NCBI GenBank assembly: GCA_004347925.1
Contig: QNVD01000259.1
Coordinates: forward strand, 1 to 7,413
DNA from: Hadesarchaea archaeon
GTDB lineage: Archaea > Hadarchaeota > Hadarchaeia > Hadarchaeales > WYZ-LMO6
Direction: 5' to 3'
Length of the DNA: 7,413 nt
The notes under the pieces are model-generated. The model saw only the letters and a list, made by a program, of their open reading frames with translations, was not told the origin of the DNA and searched no databases. Within the stretch, counting starts at the first letter, position 1. Every line of letters begins with the position of its first letter. This document shows positions 1-5,765 of this stretch, in pieces. The position numbers and the translations under genes are program-made.

Positions 1-6
1 CCCCAT
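1..6 (-). other. Possible start of next minus-strand gene (edge, two codons only)
   Basis: Four bases after the hypB stop codon, the minus strand reads GGGG then ATG (bases 6-4) and GGG, running off the window. A GAGGGG stretch just upstream, inside the end of hypB, could serve as a ribosome binding site. The spacing would fit the next gene of a hyp operon. With two codons visible nothing can be said about the product. Confidence 0.25.
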
Positions 7-10
7 CCCC

Positions 11-742
11 TCAGCCCCTCAGGTACTCCTCCAGCCCCCCTTCCGCGTCCCTGGCGAAGGAGGTCTGCAGGAGCCTCTCCACCCTCCCCACCGCCCCCTC
101 CAGCTCGGGGTCGTACCCGATCCTCCCCAGCAGGCGCACCCCCTTCCAGGCGGAGGGGGAGGAGGAGAAGTTCTCCACCACCCCCGCCACCCTGGCCCCG
201 GCCTCCCTCAGGCCCCTCACCATCCTCTCCACGCTCTCCCGGCAGAGCCTGGAGGGGGTGGAGACCACCAGGAACTCCGCCCCCCTCGCCAGCCTCAGCA
301 GCTCCAGCAGCTCGTCCCCGCTCCCCGGGGGCATGTCGATCACCAGGTAGTCCAGGGCCCCCCAGCGGGTGGTGGAGAGGAGCTCCAGGAGGGAGGAGGA
401 GATGCCCTCCTTCCTGAGGAGGAGGGGCCTCTCCCCCGAGAAGTGGATCACGGAGAGGAACTTCAGGCCCCGGACCTCCGCCGGGAGCAGCCCCCTGTCC
501 TCCCTGGGCTCCCCCCTCTCTCCCAGGATGAGGTGCACGGAGGGGCTGTGGAAGTCCAGGTCCAGGAGGCCGGTGCGGTAGCCCCTCCTGGAGAGGAGGA
601 GGGCCAGCACGGTGGAGAGGAGGCTCTTCCCCACCCCCCCCTTGGAGCTCACCACGGGGAGGACGGTGCCTATCTCGGACAGCCTCCTCCTGGCCGCCGC
701 CTCCCTGGGATCTATCTCTCCAGCTCCAGCGAGCTCACCCAT
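11..742 (-). CDS. hypB: Mrp/MinD-type HypB, nickel-insertion ATPase for [NiFe]-hydrogenase maturation
   Basis: This 243-residue P-loop ATPase of the MinD/Mrp/ParA class has a deviant Walker A (KGGVGKS, residues 34-40), a switch segment LLDLDFHSPS (59-68) and a Walker B DMPPGSGD (136-143). The family usually called HypB in bacteria is a different, G3E-type GTPase. In Thermococcus kodakarensis the role is filled by a Mrp/MinD-type HypB that binds HypA and loads it with nickel in an ATP-dependent way. The segments around DLDFH, EDRG, the TRW near 125-127 and the DMPPG match my memory of that protein. The gene directly follows hypA and overlaps it by 31 bases, which supports this reading over a generic Mrp Fe-S carrier; the CxxC expected of many Mrp scaffolds is absent. 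The ATG at 742-740 was chosen because the longer reading upstream is low-complexity Gly/Pro sequence antisense-like to hypA. A GGGGAG lies just before it. The family is certain; the HypB role rests on context and similarity. Confidence 0.85.
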   Translation of the reverse strand: MGELAGAGEIDPREAAARRRLSEIGTVLPVVSSKGGVGKSLLSTVLALLLSRRGYRTGLLDLDFHSPSVHLILGERGEPREDRGLLPAEVRGLKFLSVIHFSGERPLLLRKEGISSSLLELLSTTRWGALDYLVIDMPPGSGDELLELLRLARGAEFLVVSTPSRLCRESVERMVRGLREAGARVAGVVENFSSSPSAWKGVRLLGRIGYDPELEGAVGRVERLLQTSFARDAEGGLEEYLRG

Positions 743-1098
743 ACTCCCCTTCCCCCCCTGATCTCCAGATCCACGCTCCCGCAGCGGGGGCACCTGAGGA
801 AGAGGGGAAGGAGGTCGGGGAGGAAGTGCAGGGCCTCCTCCCTCTCCCCCTCCGGGGACCACTCGAGGCCGCAGTTCCTGCACCCCACCCTCCCCTTCTC
901 CCTCTCCACCCTGATCTCGGCCCCCTCCAGCGGGGTTCCCCTGGAGAGCTCCCCCAGGGCGAACCTGAGCAGCTCCTCCTCCACCCCCTGGATCTCCCCC
1001 AGCCTGAGGGTGAAGCGGGTGATCCTCCTCGCCCCCTCCCTCCTCCCCCTCTCCAGCAGGGCCTCCACCACGCCCTCCGCTATCGCCCACTCGTGCAT
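712..1098 (-). CDS. hypA: HypA, nickel metallochaperone for [NiFe]-hydrogenase
   Basis: HypA of 128 residues begins with the hallmark MHEWAIAEG. In this family His2 and the N-terminal amine bind nickel destined for the hydrogenase large subunit. A structural zinc site is formed by two CxxC pairs, C73/C76 (CRNC) and C103/C106 (CPRC). The stretch between the pairs is longer than in E. coli HypA, as is usual for archaeal homologues. The RLGEIQGVEEELLRFAL segment (32-48) is typical of the alpha/beta nickel-binding domain. The ATG at 1098-1096 must be the start, because the family requires M-H-E at the N terminus. No clear Shine-Dalgarno precedes it, but an AT-rich box is centred 29 bases upstream, suggesting a leaderless message. 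Its 3' end overlaps hypB by 31 bases, so the two partners are probably translated together and act as a complex. hypE lies divergently upstream. Confidence 0.95.
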   Translation of the reverse strand: MHEWAIAEGVVEALLERGRREGARRITRFTLRLGEIQGVEEELLRFALGELSRGTPLEGAEIRVEREKGRVGCRNCGLEWSPEGEREEALHFLPDLLPLFLRCPRCGSVDLEIRGGRGVWVSSLELER

Positions 1099-1122
1099 CG
1101 AAGTAAGGGGGGGGAGAGCCCC

Positions 1123-1137
1123 CCTAAAACCTTTTTT
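1123..1137. promoter_or_regulatory. Shared AT-rich promoter element between hypA and hypE
   Basis: The 63-base gap between the divergent hypA and hypE starts is nearly all G/C except for CCTAAAACC followed by a run of six T (1123-1137). Its TAAAA core is about 29 bases from the hypA ATG and about 35 from the hypE TTG. Archaeal TATA boxes sit about 26 bases before the transcription start, so one element could drive both genes with very short leaders. The box is weak compared with the others in this window. Confidence 0.5.
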
Positions 1138-1145
1138 CCCCGGTG

Positions 1146-1154
1146 GGGAGGGAG
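1146..1154 (+). promoter_or_regulatory. Shine-Dalgarno-like sequence deciding the hypE TTG start
   Basis: GGGAGGGAG lies 7 bases before the TTG at 1162-1164, a normal distance. The later in-frame candidates GTG 1174 and ATG 1180 are too far from it. Starting at ATG 1180 would also remove the residues that normally precede the AHGAGG motif of HypE. If transcription begins near 1153 as the AT-rich box suggests, part of this sequence would not be in the message, so its role is uncertain. Confidence 0.4.
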
Positions 1155-1161
1155 AGATGGC

Positions 1162-2211
1162 TTGACCGAGAGGGTGACGATGGCCCACGGGGCGGGGGGA
1201 ACGGCCATGCGGGAGCTCATCCGGGAGTTCGTGGTGAAGGAGCTGGGGGGGAGCGGGGCGGAGGTCCCCCTGGAGGCCCTGGATGACTCCTCGGTGGTGG
1301 AGGGGATAGCCATCCACTCCGACTCCTCCACGGTGAAGCCCCTCTTCTTCCCCGGGGGGGACATAGGGAGGCTGGCGGTCTCCGGGACGGTGAACGACCT
1401 GGCCGTGATCGGGGCGAGGCCCCTGGCCCTGACCTGCGGCCTGATCCTGGAGGAGGGCTTCCCCCTGGAGGACCTGCGCAGGATCCTGAGGAGCGCCTCG
1501 GAGACCTGCAGGGAGGCGGGGGTGCACATCCTGGCGGGGGACACCAAGGTGATGGAGAGGGGGGCGCTGGACCAGATGGTGATCAACACCTCGGGGATAG
1601 GGGTGAGGGGCGAGGAGCTGGAGCGGAACCTGAGGGAGGTCAGGAGGTACAGGGAGATGAGGAGCAGGTGGCTGCTGGACTCCAACCTCAGGCCCGGGGA
1701 CAAGATCCTGGTCTCGGGGACGGTGGGGGACCACGGGGTGGCCATCCTCTCCGCCAGAGAGGGGTACGGTTTCGAGACGGAGGTGAGGTCGGACGTGGCC
1801 CCCCTCAACGGCCTGATCCGGGAGGCGCTGGAGGTGGGGGGGATCGTGGCCATGAAGGACCCCACCAGGGGCGGCCTGGCCAACGCCCTGAACGAGTGGA
1901 GCGAGAAGTCCGGGGTCGGCATCCTCCTCCACGAGGACAGGATACCGATCAGGGAGGGGGTGAGGGCGGCCTGCGAGATGCTGGGGGTGGATCCCCTGGA
2001 GATGGCCAACGAGGGAAAGGTGGTGGTGGGGGTGGTGGCCCAGAAGGCGGAGGAGGTGCTGGAGGCCCTCAGGGCCCACAGGCTGGGCAGGGAGGCCGAG
2101 CTCATAGGGGAGGTCACGGACGAGTTCCGGGGGGTGGTGATGGAGACCTCCCCCGGGGGAAGGAGGATCCTCCCTCCCCCCTACGGGGACCCCGTCCCCA
2201 GGATCTGCTAG
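1162..2211 (+). CDS. hypE: HypE, carbamoyl dehydratase of [NiFe]-hydrogenase maturation
   Basis: HypE takes the carbamoyl group that HypF places on its C-terminal cysteine and dehydrates it with ATP to a thiocyanate, the source of the active-site cyanide ligands. This PurM/AIR-synthase-fold protein is 349 residues from TTG 1162. It shows AHGAGG (8-13), the ATP-site segment PLFFPGGDIG (60-69), SGTVNDLA (74-81), GDTKV (126-130), VSGTVGDHG (184-192), KDPTRGG (232-238) and NEGKV. It ends exactly with the family signature PRIC, leaving the modified cysteine as residue 349. A charged stretch at about 150-175 (rich in Arg and Glu, including RRYREMR and RWLLD) between the two PurM-like domains seems roughly 10-20 residues longer than in Thermococcus HypE as I recall it. 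The gene is divergent from hypA-hypB and its last 4 bases overlap the convergent NIPSNAP gene. hypC, hypD and hypF are not in the window. Confidence 0.97.
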   Translation: MTERVTMAHGAGGTAMRELIREFVVKELGGSGAEVPLEALDDSSVVEGIAIHSDSSTVKPLFFPGGDIGRLAVSGTVNDLAVIGARPLALTCGLILEEGFPLEDLRRILRSASETCREAGVHILAGDTKVMERGALDQMVINTSGIGVRGEELERNLREVRRYREMRSRWLLDSNLRPGDKILVSGTVGDHGVAILSAREGYGFETEVRSDVAPLNGLIREALEVGGIVAMKDPTRGGLANALNEWSEKSGVGILLHEDRIPIREGVRAACEMLGVDPLEMANEGKVVVGVVAQKAEEVLEALRAHRLGREAELIGEVTDEFRGVVMETSPGGRRILPPPYGDPVPRIC

Positions 2212-2552
2212 AGGGAGGGCTCAAGGATCCTGTTGTCCATCCTGGAGACCAGCGCGGCCCACTCGGGCATGAGGGACCTCCACTCCTCGCTCCCCAGGAA
2301 GTCCCGCCAGAACTCCTCCCTCTTCTCCCTGCTGGGGAAGGCCAGCATGTAGTTGACCTCCTCGGCCTCCACCACCCTCCACTCCCCCTCCAGCTCCACC
2401 ACCTCCCGGTACCTGGTGATCCACTGCCCCACCGGCTCCCCCCTCCCCCTCAGCTTCTCCAGCCCCAGGGGCATGGCCTTCTCCCGGTAGAAGGAGAGGA
2501 ACTCCTCCAGCTTCCCCGGCCTGAGGGTGTAGCTGCGCAGCTCGTAGATCAA
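2208..2552 (-). CDS. NIPSNAP-family small protein
   Basis: This 114-residue protein opens with IYELRSYTLRPGKLEEFL, the typical first strand and helix of NIPSNAP-family proteins (dimeric alpha/beta-barrel, ferredoxin-like fold). It continues with a glycine/tryptophan segment (PVGQWITRY, about 41-49) and a YMLAFPSREKREEFW stretch (about 68-82), both usual for the family. Biochemical roles are poorly known; bacterial and archaeal members often sit beside redox or catabolic enzymes. No membrane segment or signal peptide is visible. The start is TTG at 2552-2550, sharing four bases (TTGA) with the stop of the SDR gene, which indicates translational coupling. GGGGGG just upstream could be its ribosome site. 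Its stop overlaps the convergent hypE stop by four bases. The family is fairly sure; the function is unknown, presumably linked to the SDR and alcohol dehydrogenase upstream. Confidence 0.8.
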   Translation of the reverse strand: MIYELRSYTLRPGKLEEFLSFYREKAMPLGLEKLRGRGEPVGQWITRYREVVELEGEWRVVEAEEVNYMLAFPSREKREEFWRDFLGSEEWRSLMPEWAALVSRMDNRILEPSL

Positions 2553-3346
2553 ACCATCCCCCCGGGCGGCTTGGCGGGGCCTATCCCCCTCCCGGCCAGC
2601 AGGCCCCCGTCTATCACCAGGGTGATCCCCGTCACGTAGGAGGCCTCATCGGAGGCCAGGTAGAGGGCCCCGTAGGCCGCGTCCCAGGCCGTGCCCAGCC
2701 GCCCCAGCGGGATCATCCACTCCAGTATCCTCCTCCTCTCCTCCGTCATGATGGGTGCCACCATGGGGGTGTCCAGGAAGCCGGGGGCGATGCAGTTGAC
2801 CCTGATGCGGTGCTCGGCCAGCTCGATGGCCATGCTCCTGGTCAGGTTGATGATGGCGGCCTTGGTGGCGGAGTAGTTGGCGCTGGGGTGACCCGTCAGA
2901 CCCGCGGCGGAGGAGGTGTTGATGATCACCCCTCCCCCTCCCCTGATCATGTGGGGAACGGTGTACTTGGACATGAGGAAGATGCTCTTCAGGTTGGTGG
3001 TCACCACCGCGTCCCAGTCCTCCTCGGAGGTTTCCAGGATCCCGAAGGGGGTGGCTATCCCCACCACGTTGTGGAGGATGTCCAGCTTCCCGTAGGTGGA
3101 GACCGCCGTCTCCACGATCCTGCGGGCGTCCTCGGAGCGGGTGAAGTCCCCCTGCACGACGATGCCCTCCCCCCCTCTCTCCCTGACCATCCTCAGGGTC
3201 TCCTTGGCCGCCTCCTCGTTGATGTCCGCGCAGACCACCTTGGCCCCCTCCTGGGCGAAGAGGATGGAGGTGGCCCTCCCGATCCCCATCCCCGGCCCGC
3301 TGGAGCCGGCGCCGGCGATGAGGGCGACCTTTCCCTTTAGCCTCAT
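2549..3346 (-). CDS. Short-chain dehydrogenase/reductase (SDR), NAD-type
   Basis: This classical SDR of 265 residues carries out NAD(P)-dependent oxidation or reduction of an alcohol/ketone; the substrate cannot be read from sequence. The cofactor loop GAGSSGPGMGIG (12-23) is longer than the standard TGxxxGIG. Asp41 at the end of the second strand (VVCADI) favours NAD(H) over NADP(H). The NNAG motif is altered to HNVVG (92-96). The catalytic set is present: N118, S146 (INTSSAAG), and Y158-x3-K162 (YSATK). RVNCIAPG (182-189) and the C-terminal YVTGITLVIDGG (237-248) are standard. I chose ATG 3346-3344, giving MRLKGKVALI, over the in-frame GTG at 3367, because a TATA-like box at 3374-3381 predicts transcription from about 3350. 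The gene lies between an iron alcohol dehydrogenase and a NIPSNAP gene with which it overlaps. Annotations such as 3-oxoacyl-ACP reductase would be over-specific. Confidence 0.92.
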   Translation of the reverse strand: MRLKGKVALIAGAGSSGPGMGIGRATSILFAQEGAKVVCADINEEAAKETLRMVRERGGEGIVVQGDFTRSEDARRIVETAVSTYGKLDILHNVVGIATPFGILETSEEDWDAVVTTNLKSIFLMSKYTVPHMIRGGGGVIINTSSAAGLTGHPSANYSATKAAIINLTRSMAIELAEHRIRVNCIAPGFLDTPMVAPIMTEERRRILEWMIPLGRLGTAWDAAYGALYLASDEASYVTGITLVIDGGLLAGRGIGPAKPPGGMV

Positions 3347-3373
3347 TCCCCCCAGGAAAGGTGGCACCGCCGT

Positions 3374-3381
3374 CTTTTAAG
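3374..3381 (-). promoter_or_regulatory. TATA box for the SDR gene
   Basis: On the minus strand this reads CTTAAAAG, centred 31 bases before the SDR ATG at 3346, so the predicted transcription start is about 5 bases before the ATG. The same octamer precedes the EF-like gene at 7316-7323. It implies that the SDR and NIPSNAP genes can be transcribed separately from the alcohol dehydrogenase upstream. Confidence 0.6.
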
Positions 3382-3385
3382 CCTT

Positions 3386-3395
3386 CCCGGCCGGG
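3386..3395. promoter_or_regulatory. Perfect 10-base palindrome between ADH stop and SDR promoter
   Basis: CCCGGCCGGG is a perfect inverted repeat placed between the alcohol dehydrogenase stop codon (3398-3396) and the SDR TATA box. It lies where a BRE or an upstream regulator site would be. It could be an operator, or a chance result of the high GC content. Confidence 0.3.
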
Positions 3396-4559
3396 CTAGA
3401 AGTCCACCCTCTTGCCCTCGTAGGCGTAGAGGAAGAGCCTCCTGCAGTCCGCGTCCTCGGGAACCCTGGGGCTGGTGAAGATCCCCGTGCTCTGCATGGC
3501 CTTCCTCACCAGCTCCTCCAGCCTCCCCTCGAAGTCCTCCCTCCCTATCCCCAGCTCCCTCACGGAGAGGGGCTCCCCCAGCCCCCTCACGAACTCCCTC
3601 ACCCACCCCAGCAGTCTCTCCACGGTCTCCTCCCTCGAGGGGGCCTCCAGTCCCGCCGCCCAGGCTATGTCCACCAGCCTCTCCCTCGCCACCTCCCTGG
3701 CGTACTCCATGCCGTAGGGGAGGAAGAGCCCCACCGTCCTCCCGTGGGGGATGTGGTAGACCGCCCCCAGCGAGTGCCCCATGGCGTGGATGAGCCCTAT
3801 CTGGGAGTTGGAGAAGGCCATGCCCGCCATGGTGGCGGCCACGTGCATCTTGTCCCTGGCCTCCATGTCGCTCCCGTTGGCGTGGGCCCTGGGGAGGTAC
3901 CTGAAGGCCAGCCTGAGGGCCTGCAGGGCCAGGGCGTCGGAGAAGGGGTTGCTCCACTGGGAGAGGTAGGCCTCCACCGCGTGGGAGATCACGTCCATCC
4001 CCGTGCTGGCGGTGAGGGAGGGGGGCATCTTCGAGGCCAGCCTGGGGTCCACGATGGACAGGTCGGGGAGGATCTCCCTGGAGGCCAGCTCCGCCTTGAA
4101 GACCTCCTCCCTGCTGGTGATCACGGCCGCCCAGGTGGCGTCCGAGCCCGTGCCGCTGGTGGTGGGGATGCAGACCAGCCTGGCCTTCCTCCTCAGCCCC
4201 AGCTCCGTCATGGGGGTGATGTCCTCGATCCTCAGGTCGGGCCTCTCGTACATCACCCAGATGGCCTTGGCGGCGTCCATGCAGGATCCTCCCCCCAGCC
4301 CCACGAACCAGTCGGGGGAAAACTCCCTGGCCCTCTCCGCCCCCCTCATCACGGTCTCCTTGGAGGGCTCGGGCTCCACCTCGTCGAAGACCAGCACCTC
4401 CATCCCGTTCTTCCTCAGGCGCTGGACCACCTCCTCCACGAAGCCCAGCCTCCGGATGGTCTGGTCCGTCACCACCATCGCCCTGCTCCCCTTCACCGTC
4501 TCCAGGGCGTCCAGCGCCTCCTCACCGAAGGCCACCCTGGGGGCCAGGAACCACCACAA
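3396..4559 (-). CDS. Iron-containing alcohol dehydrogenase
   Basis: This 387-residue group III (Fe-dependent) alcohol dehydrogenase catalyses NAD(P)-linked alcohol/aldehyde interconversion in the cytoplasm. The N-terminal Rossmann-like domain carries GLGGGSCMDAAKA (87-99), the pyrophosphate-binding signature, and PTTSGTGSD (132-140). The C-terminal helical domain carries the metal ligands in the family's spacing: D189 and H193 (GMDVISHAVEAY), H258 (GLIHAMGH) and H272 (HIPHG). All four ligands are intact. Length is normal. The start is taken as TTG 4559, giving MWWFLAPRVAFGE as in homologues; an in-frame TAG lies four codons upstream and no ATG is available. A TATA-like box 32 bases upstream suggests a nearly leaderless mRNA. 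It heads the minus-strand run ADH-SDR-NIPSNAP. The substrate is unknown: short-chain alcohols, lactaldehyde/propanediol or butanol-type substrates are all possible for this family. Confidence 0.95.
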   Translation of the reverse strand: MWWFLAPRVAFGEEALDALETVKGSRAMVVTDQTIRRLGFVEEVVQRLRKNGMEVLVFDEVEPEPSKETVMRGAERAREFSPDWFVGLGGGSCMDAAKAIWVMYERPDLRIEDITPMTELGLRRKARLVCIPTTSGTGSDATWAAVITSREEVFKAELASREILPDLSIVDPRLASKMPPSLTASTGMDVISHAVEAYLSQWSNPFSDALALQALRLAFRYLPRAHANGSDMEARDKMHVAATMAGMAFSNSQIGLIHAMGHSLGAVYHIPHGRTVGLFLPYGMEYAREVARERLVDIAWAAGLEAPSREETVERLLGWVREFVRGLGEPLSVRELGIGREDFEGRLEELVRKAMQSTGIFTSPRVPEDADCRRLFLYAYEGKRVDF

Positions 4560-4586
4560 CTCTATCGGCTACTCTGCTCCCGCCCG

Positions 4587-4595
4587 AATAAAAAG
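4587..4595 (-). promoter_or_regulatory. TATA box for the iron alcohol dehydrogenase gene
   Basis: The minus strand reads CTTTTTATT, centred about 32 bases before the TTG start at 4559. Transcription would start near 4564, leaving a leader of about five bases. It is one of the few AT-rich patches in this 134-base divergent gap. Confidence 0.6.
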
Positions 4596-4609
4596 ATGAG
4601 TCCCGAGGG

Positions 4610-4640
4610 TTTACGCTGGGGTTACGGGGGTTCCTTTACG
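4610..4640. repeat. Three TTACG repeats in the ADH/tfe divergent gap
   Basis: TTTACG (4610-4615), GTTACG (4621-4626) and TTTACG (4635-4640) are direct repeats spaced 11 and 14 bases apart, between the divergent ADH and tfe promoters. The first interval is about one helical turn, as expected for a regulator that binds one face of DNA. A GGTT/AACC inverted repeat follows at 4648-4660, directly abutting the tfe TATA box. This is a possible operator; chance is not excluded. Confidence 0.35.
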
Positions 4641-4660
4641 TCCCCACGGTTCAAACAACC

Positions 4661-4669
4661 GATATAAGG
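4661..4669 (+). promoter_or_regulatory. TATA box for tfe
   Basis: GATATAAGG is centred 29 bases before the tfe ATG, so transcription is expected near 4691 and the message is practically leaderless. A second AT-rich stretch (TATTTAATAAAG, 4681-4692) is too close to the ATG to be the main TATA box and more likely forms the initiator region. No Shine-Dalgarno lies at the right distance from the ATG, which agrees with leaderless translation. Confidence 0.65.
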
Positions 4670-4693
4670 AAGGAGAGCGCTATTTAATAAAGA

Positions 4694-5245
4694 ATGTCCG
4701 GGAAGAAGGGGGGGAAGAAGCCGGATCCCTTCTCCAAGAATCCGGCTCTGAAGGAGTTCGTGAGGCGGGTGGCGGGGAACCACGGTCTCCTCATCCTCTC
4801 CAAGCTCTGGGGGAGGCAGCTGACGGATGAGGAGCTGGCCAAGCTCACCCGCCTGAGGGTGAACCTGGTGAGGAAGATCCTCTACGACCTCTACGAGAGC
4901 AGGGTGGTGAACTACCACAGGTTCAGGAACGAGGACAACGGCTGGTACATCTACCGGTGGTACGTGGAGGCGGAGGGGGCGCTGGAGAACCTGCAGTCCA
5001 TCCAGAGGGAGCTCCTGAGGAAGCTGGAGGAGAGGCTGGAGTACGAGCGCGGGCACATGTTCTTCGCCTGCAAGAACAACTGCCCCAGGATGACTTTTGA
5101 GGAGGCCTCGGAGAGGGAGTTCAAGTGCCCCCACTGCGGGGAGGAGCTGAAGTTCGTGGACAACAAAGAGGTGATCGCCAGCCTGGAGGCCCAGATAGAG
5201 CAGCTGAAGCGCCAGTGGGGTGAGGGGCTTCAGGCCAACTCGTGA
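4694..5245 (+). CDS. tfe: Transcription initiation factor E, alpha subunit (TFE)
   Basis: TFE is the archaeal counterpart of TFIIE-alpha. It binds RNA polymerase and promoter DNA and helps open the promoter after TBP and TFB. The 183 residues show a basic N-terminal tail (GKKGGKKP) and a winged helix (about 17-90), with ELAKLTRLRVNLVRKILYDL as recognition region and the wing YHRFRNEDNGWYIYRW. A charged linker helix (about 93-119) follows, then a zinc ribbon with C126-x3-C130 and C145-x2-C148 (CKNNC, CPHC). The C-terminal tail is acidic/helical. All zinc ligands are present and the length is normal for archaeal TFE. ATG 4694 fits both the family start and the TATA position. The stop overlaps the next gene by 26 bases, and that gene in turn overlaps ahcY, so the three are likely one operon. 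This identification is secure and is the best evidence that the window is archaeal. Confidence 0.97.
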   Translation: MSGKKGGKKPDPFSKNPALKEFVRRVAGNHGLLILSKLWGRQLTDEELAKLTRLRVNLVRKILYDLYESRVVNYHRFRNEDNGWYIYRWYVEAEGALENLQSIQRELLRKLEERLEYERGHMFFACKNNCPRMTFEEASEREFKCPHCGEELKFVDNKEVIASLEAQIEQLKRQWGEGLQANS

Positions 5246-5765
5246 GGAGGCCCTCTCCCTCCTCCGCGAGGCTGGTTGCGGGGAGGGGGTGATCAGGCAC
5301 TGTCTGGCGGTGGAGAGGAAGGCCCTCGAGCTGGCGGAGAGGGCGGAGAGGAACGGGGTGAGGGTGGACAGGGAGCTGGTGGGCCTGGGGGCCCTCCTCC
5401 ACGATGTGGGGAGGTCGGTCACGCACGGGGTGAGGCACGGGGTGGAGGGTGGGAGGATCCTGAGGGAGAGGGGCCTGCACGAGCTCGCCCGCTTCGCCGA
5501 GAACCACCTGGGGGCCGGGATACCCAGGGAGGAGGCCAGGCAGCTCGGTCTCCCGGACCGGGACTTCCTCCCCTCCAGCGTGGAGGAGAAGCTGGTGGCC
5601 TACGCCGACAAGGTGATGGAGGGGGAGGAGGAGGTGAGCTTCGGGCAGATCCTCAGGAGGTTCGAGGGGGAGCTGGGAGCGAACCATCCCGCCCTGACCC
5701 GCCTCAGAAAGCTTCATGAGGAGGTGGCGAGAATGACGGGGGGAGAGGTTGAGGTACAGGGTTAG
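5220..5765 (+). CDS. HD-domain hydrolase (TIGR00295-like archaeal family)
   Basis: This 181-residue HD-superfamily protein is probably a metal-dependent phosphohydrolase acting on a nucleotide or related phosphate ester. Visible motifs are H27 (VIRHCLAVE), the HD pair H61-D62 (ALLHDVGR), H73 (RHGVEGGRIL), H96 (FAENHLGAGI) and D130 (VAYADKV). They are in the order and spacing expected of the HD fold. The opening PTREEALSLLREAGC followed by VIRHC matches my recollection of archaeal proteins grouped as TIGR00295. The start is GTG 5220, inside the end of tfe; the next in-frame candidate (GTG 5289) would delete the conserved first helix. No good Shine-Dalgarno is seen, so translation is probably coupled to tfe. 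The last 17 bases overlap ahcY. The substrate is unknown; the position beside AhcY makes adenosine- or AMP-related salvage a reasonable guess. Confidence 0.85.
   Translation: MRGFRPTREEALSLLREAGCGEGVIRHCLAVERKALELAERAERNGVRVDRELVGLGALLHDVGRSVTHGVRHGVEGGRILRERGLHELARFAENHLGAGIPREEARQLGLPDRDFLPSSVEEKLVAYADKVMEGEEEVSFGQILRRFEGELGANHPALTRLRKLHEEVARMTGGEVEVQG
5738..5748 (+). promoter_or_regulatory. Ribosome binding site supporting the ahcY TTG start
   Basis: A purine block (GGGGGGAGAGG) lies immediately before TTG 5749. An in-frame TGA at 5734-5736 excludes any earlier start. The residues encoded from this TTG (RYRVRNLRLAPRGR) correspond to the normal N terminus of archaeal AhcY, so TTG is the real start despite its rarity elsewhere. 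The site lies within the end of the HD gene. Confidence 0.55.

Noticed and set aside
743..1090. N-terminal extension of HypB to 359 residues
   Set aside because: The extra residues are low-complexity Gly/Pro/Glu sequence encoded antisense-frame within hypA; the family starts shortly before the KGGVGKS loop.
826..1161. N-terminal extension of HypE on the plus strand
   Set aside because: It runs antisense through hypA, is Pro/Leu-rich low complexity, and HypE starts only a few residues before AHGAGG.
1080..2117. Long minus-strand open frames opposite hypE
   Set aside because: Ser/Pro/Leu-rich sequence without recognisable motifs; explained by the purine-rich coding strand of hypE.
3744..4667. 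307-residue plus-strand open frame opposite the alcohol dehydrogenase
   Set aside because: Composed of Gly/His/Pro/Val repeats typical of antisense frames; the opposite strand has an intact, well-conserved enzyme.
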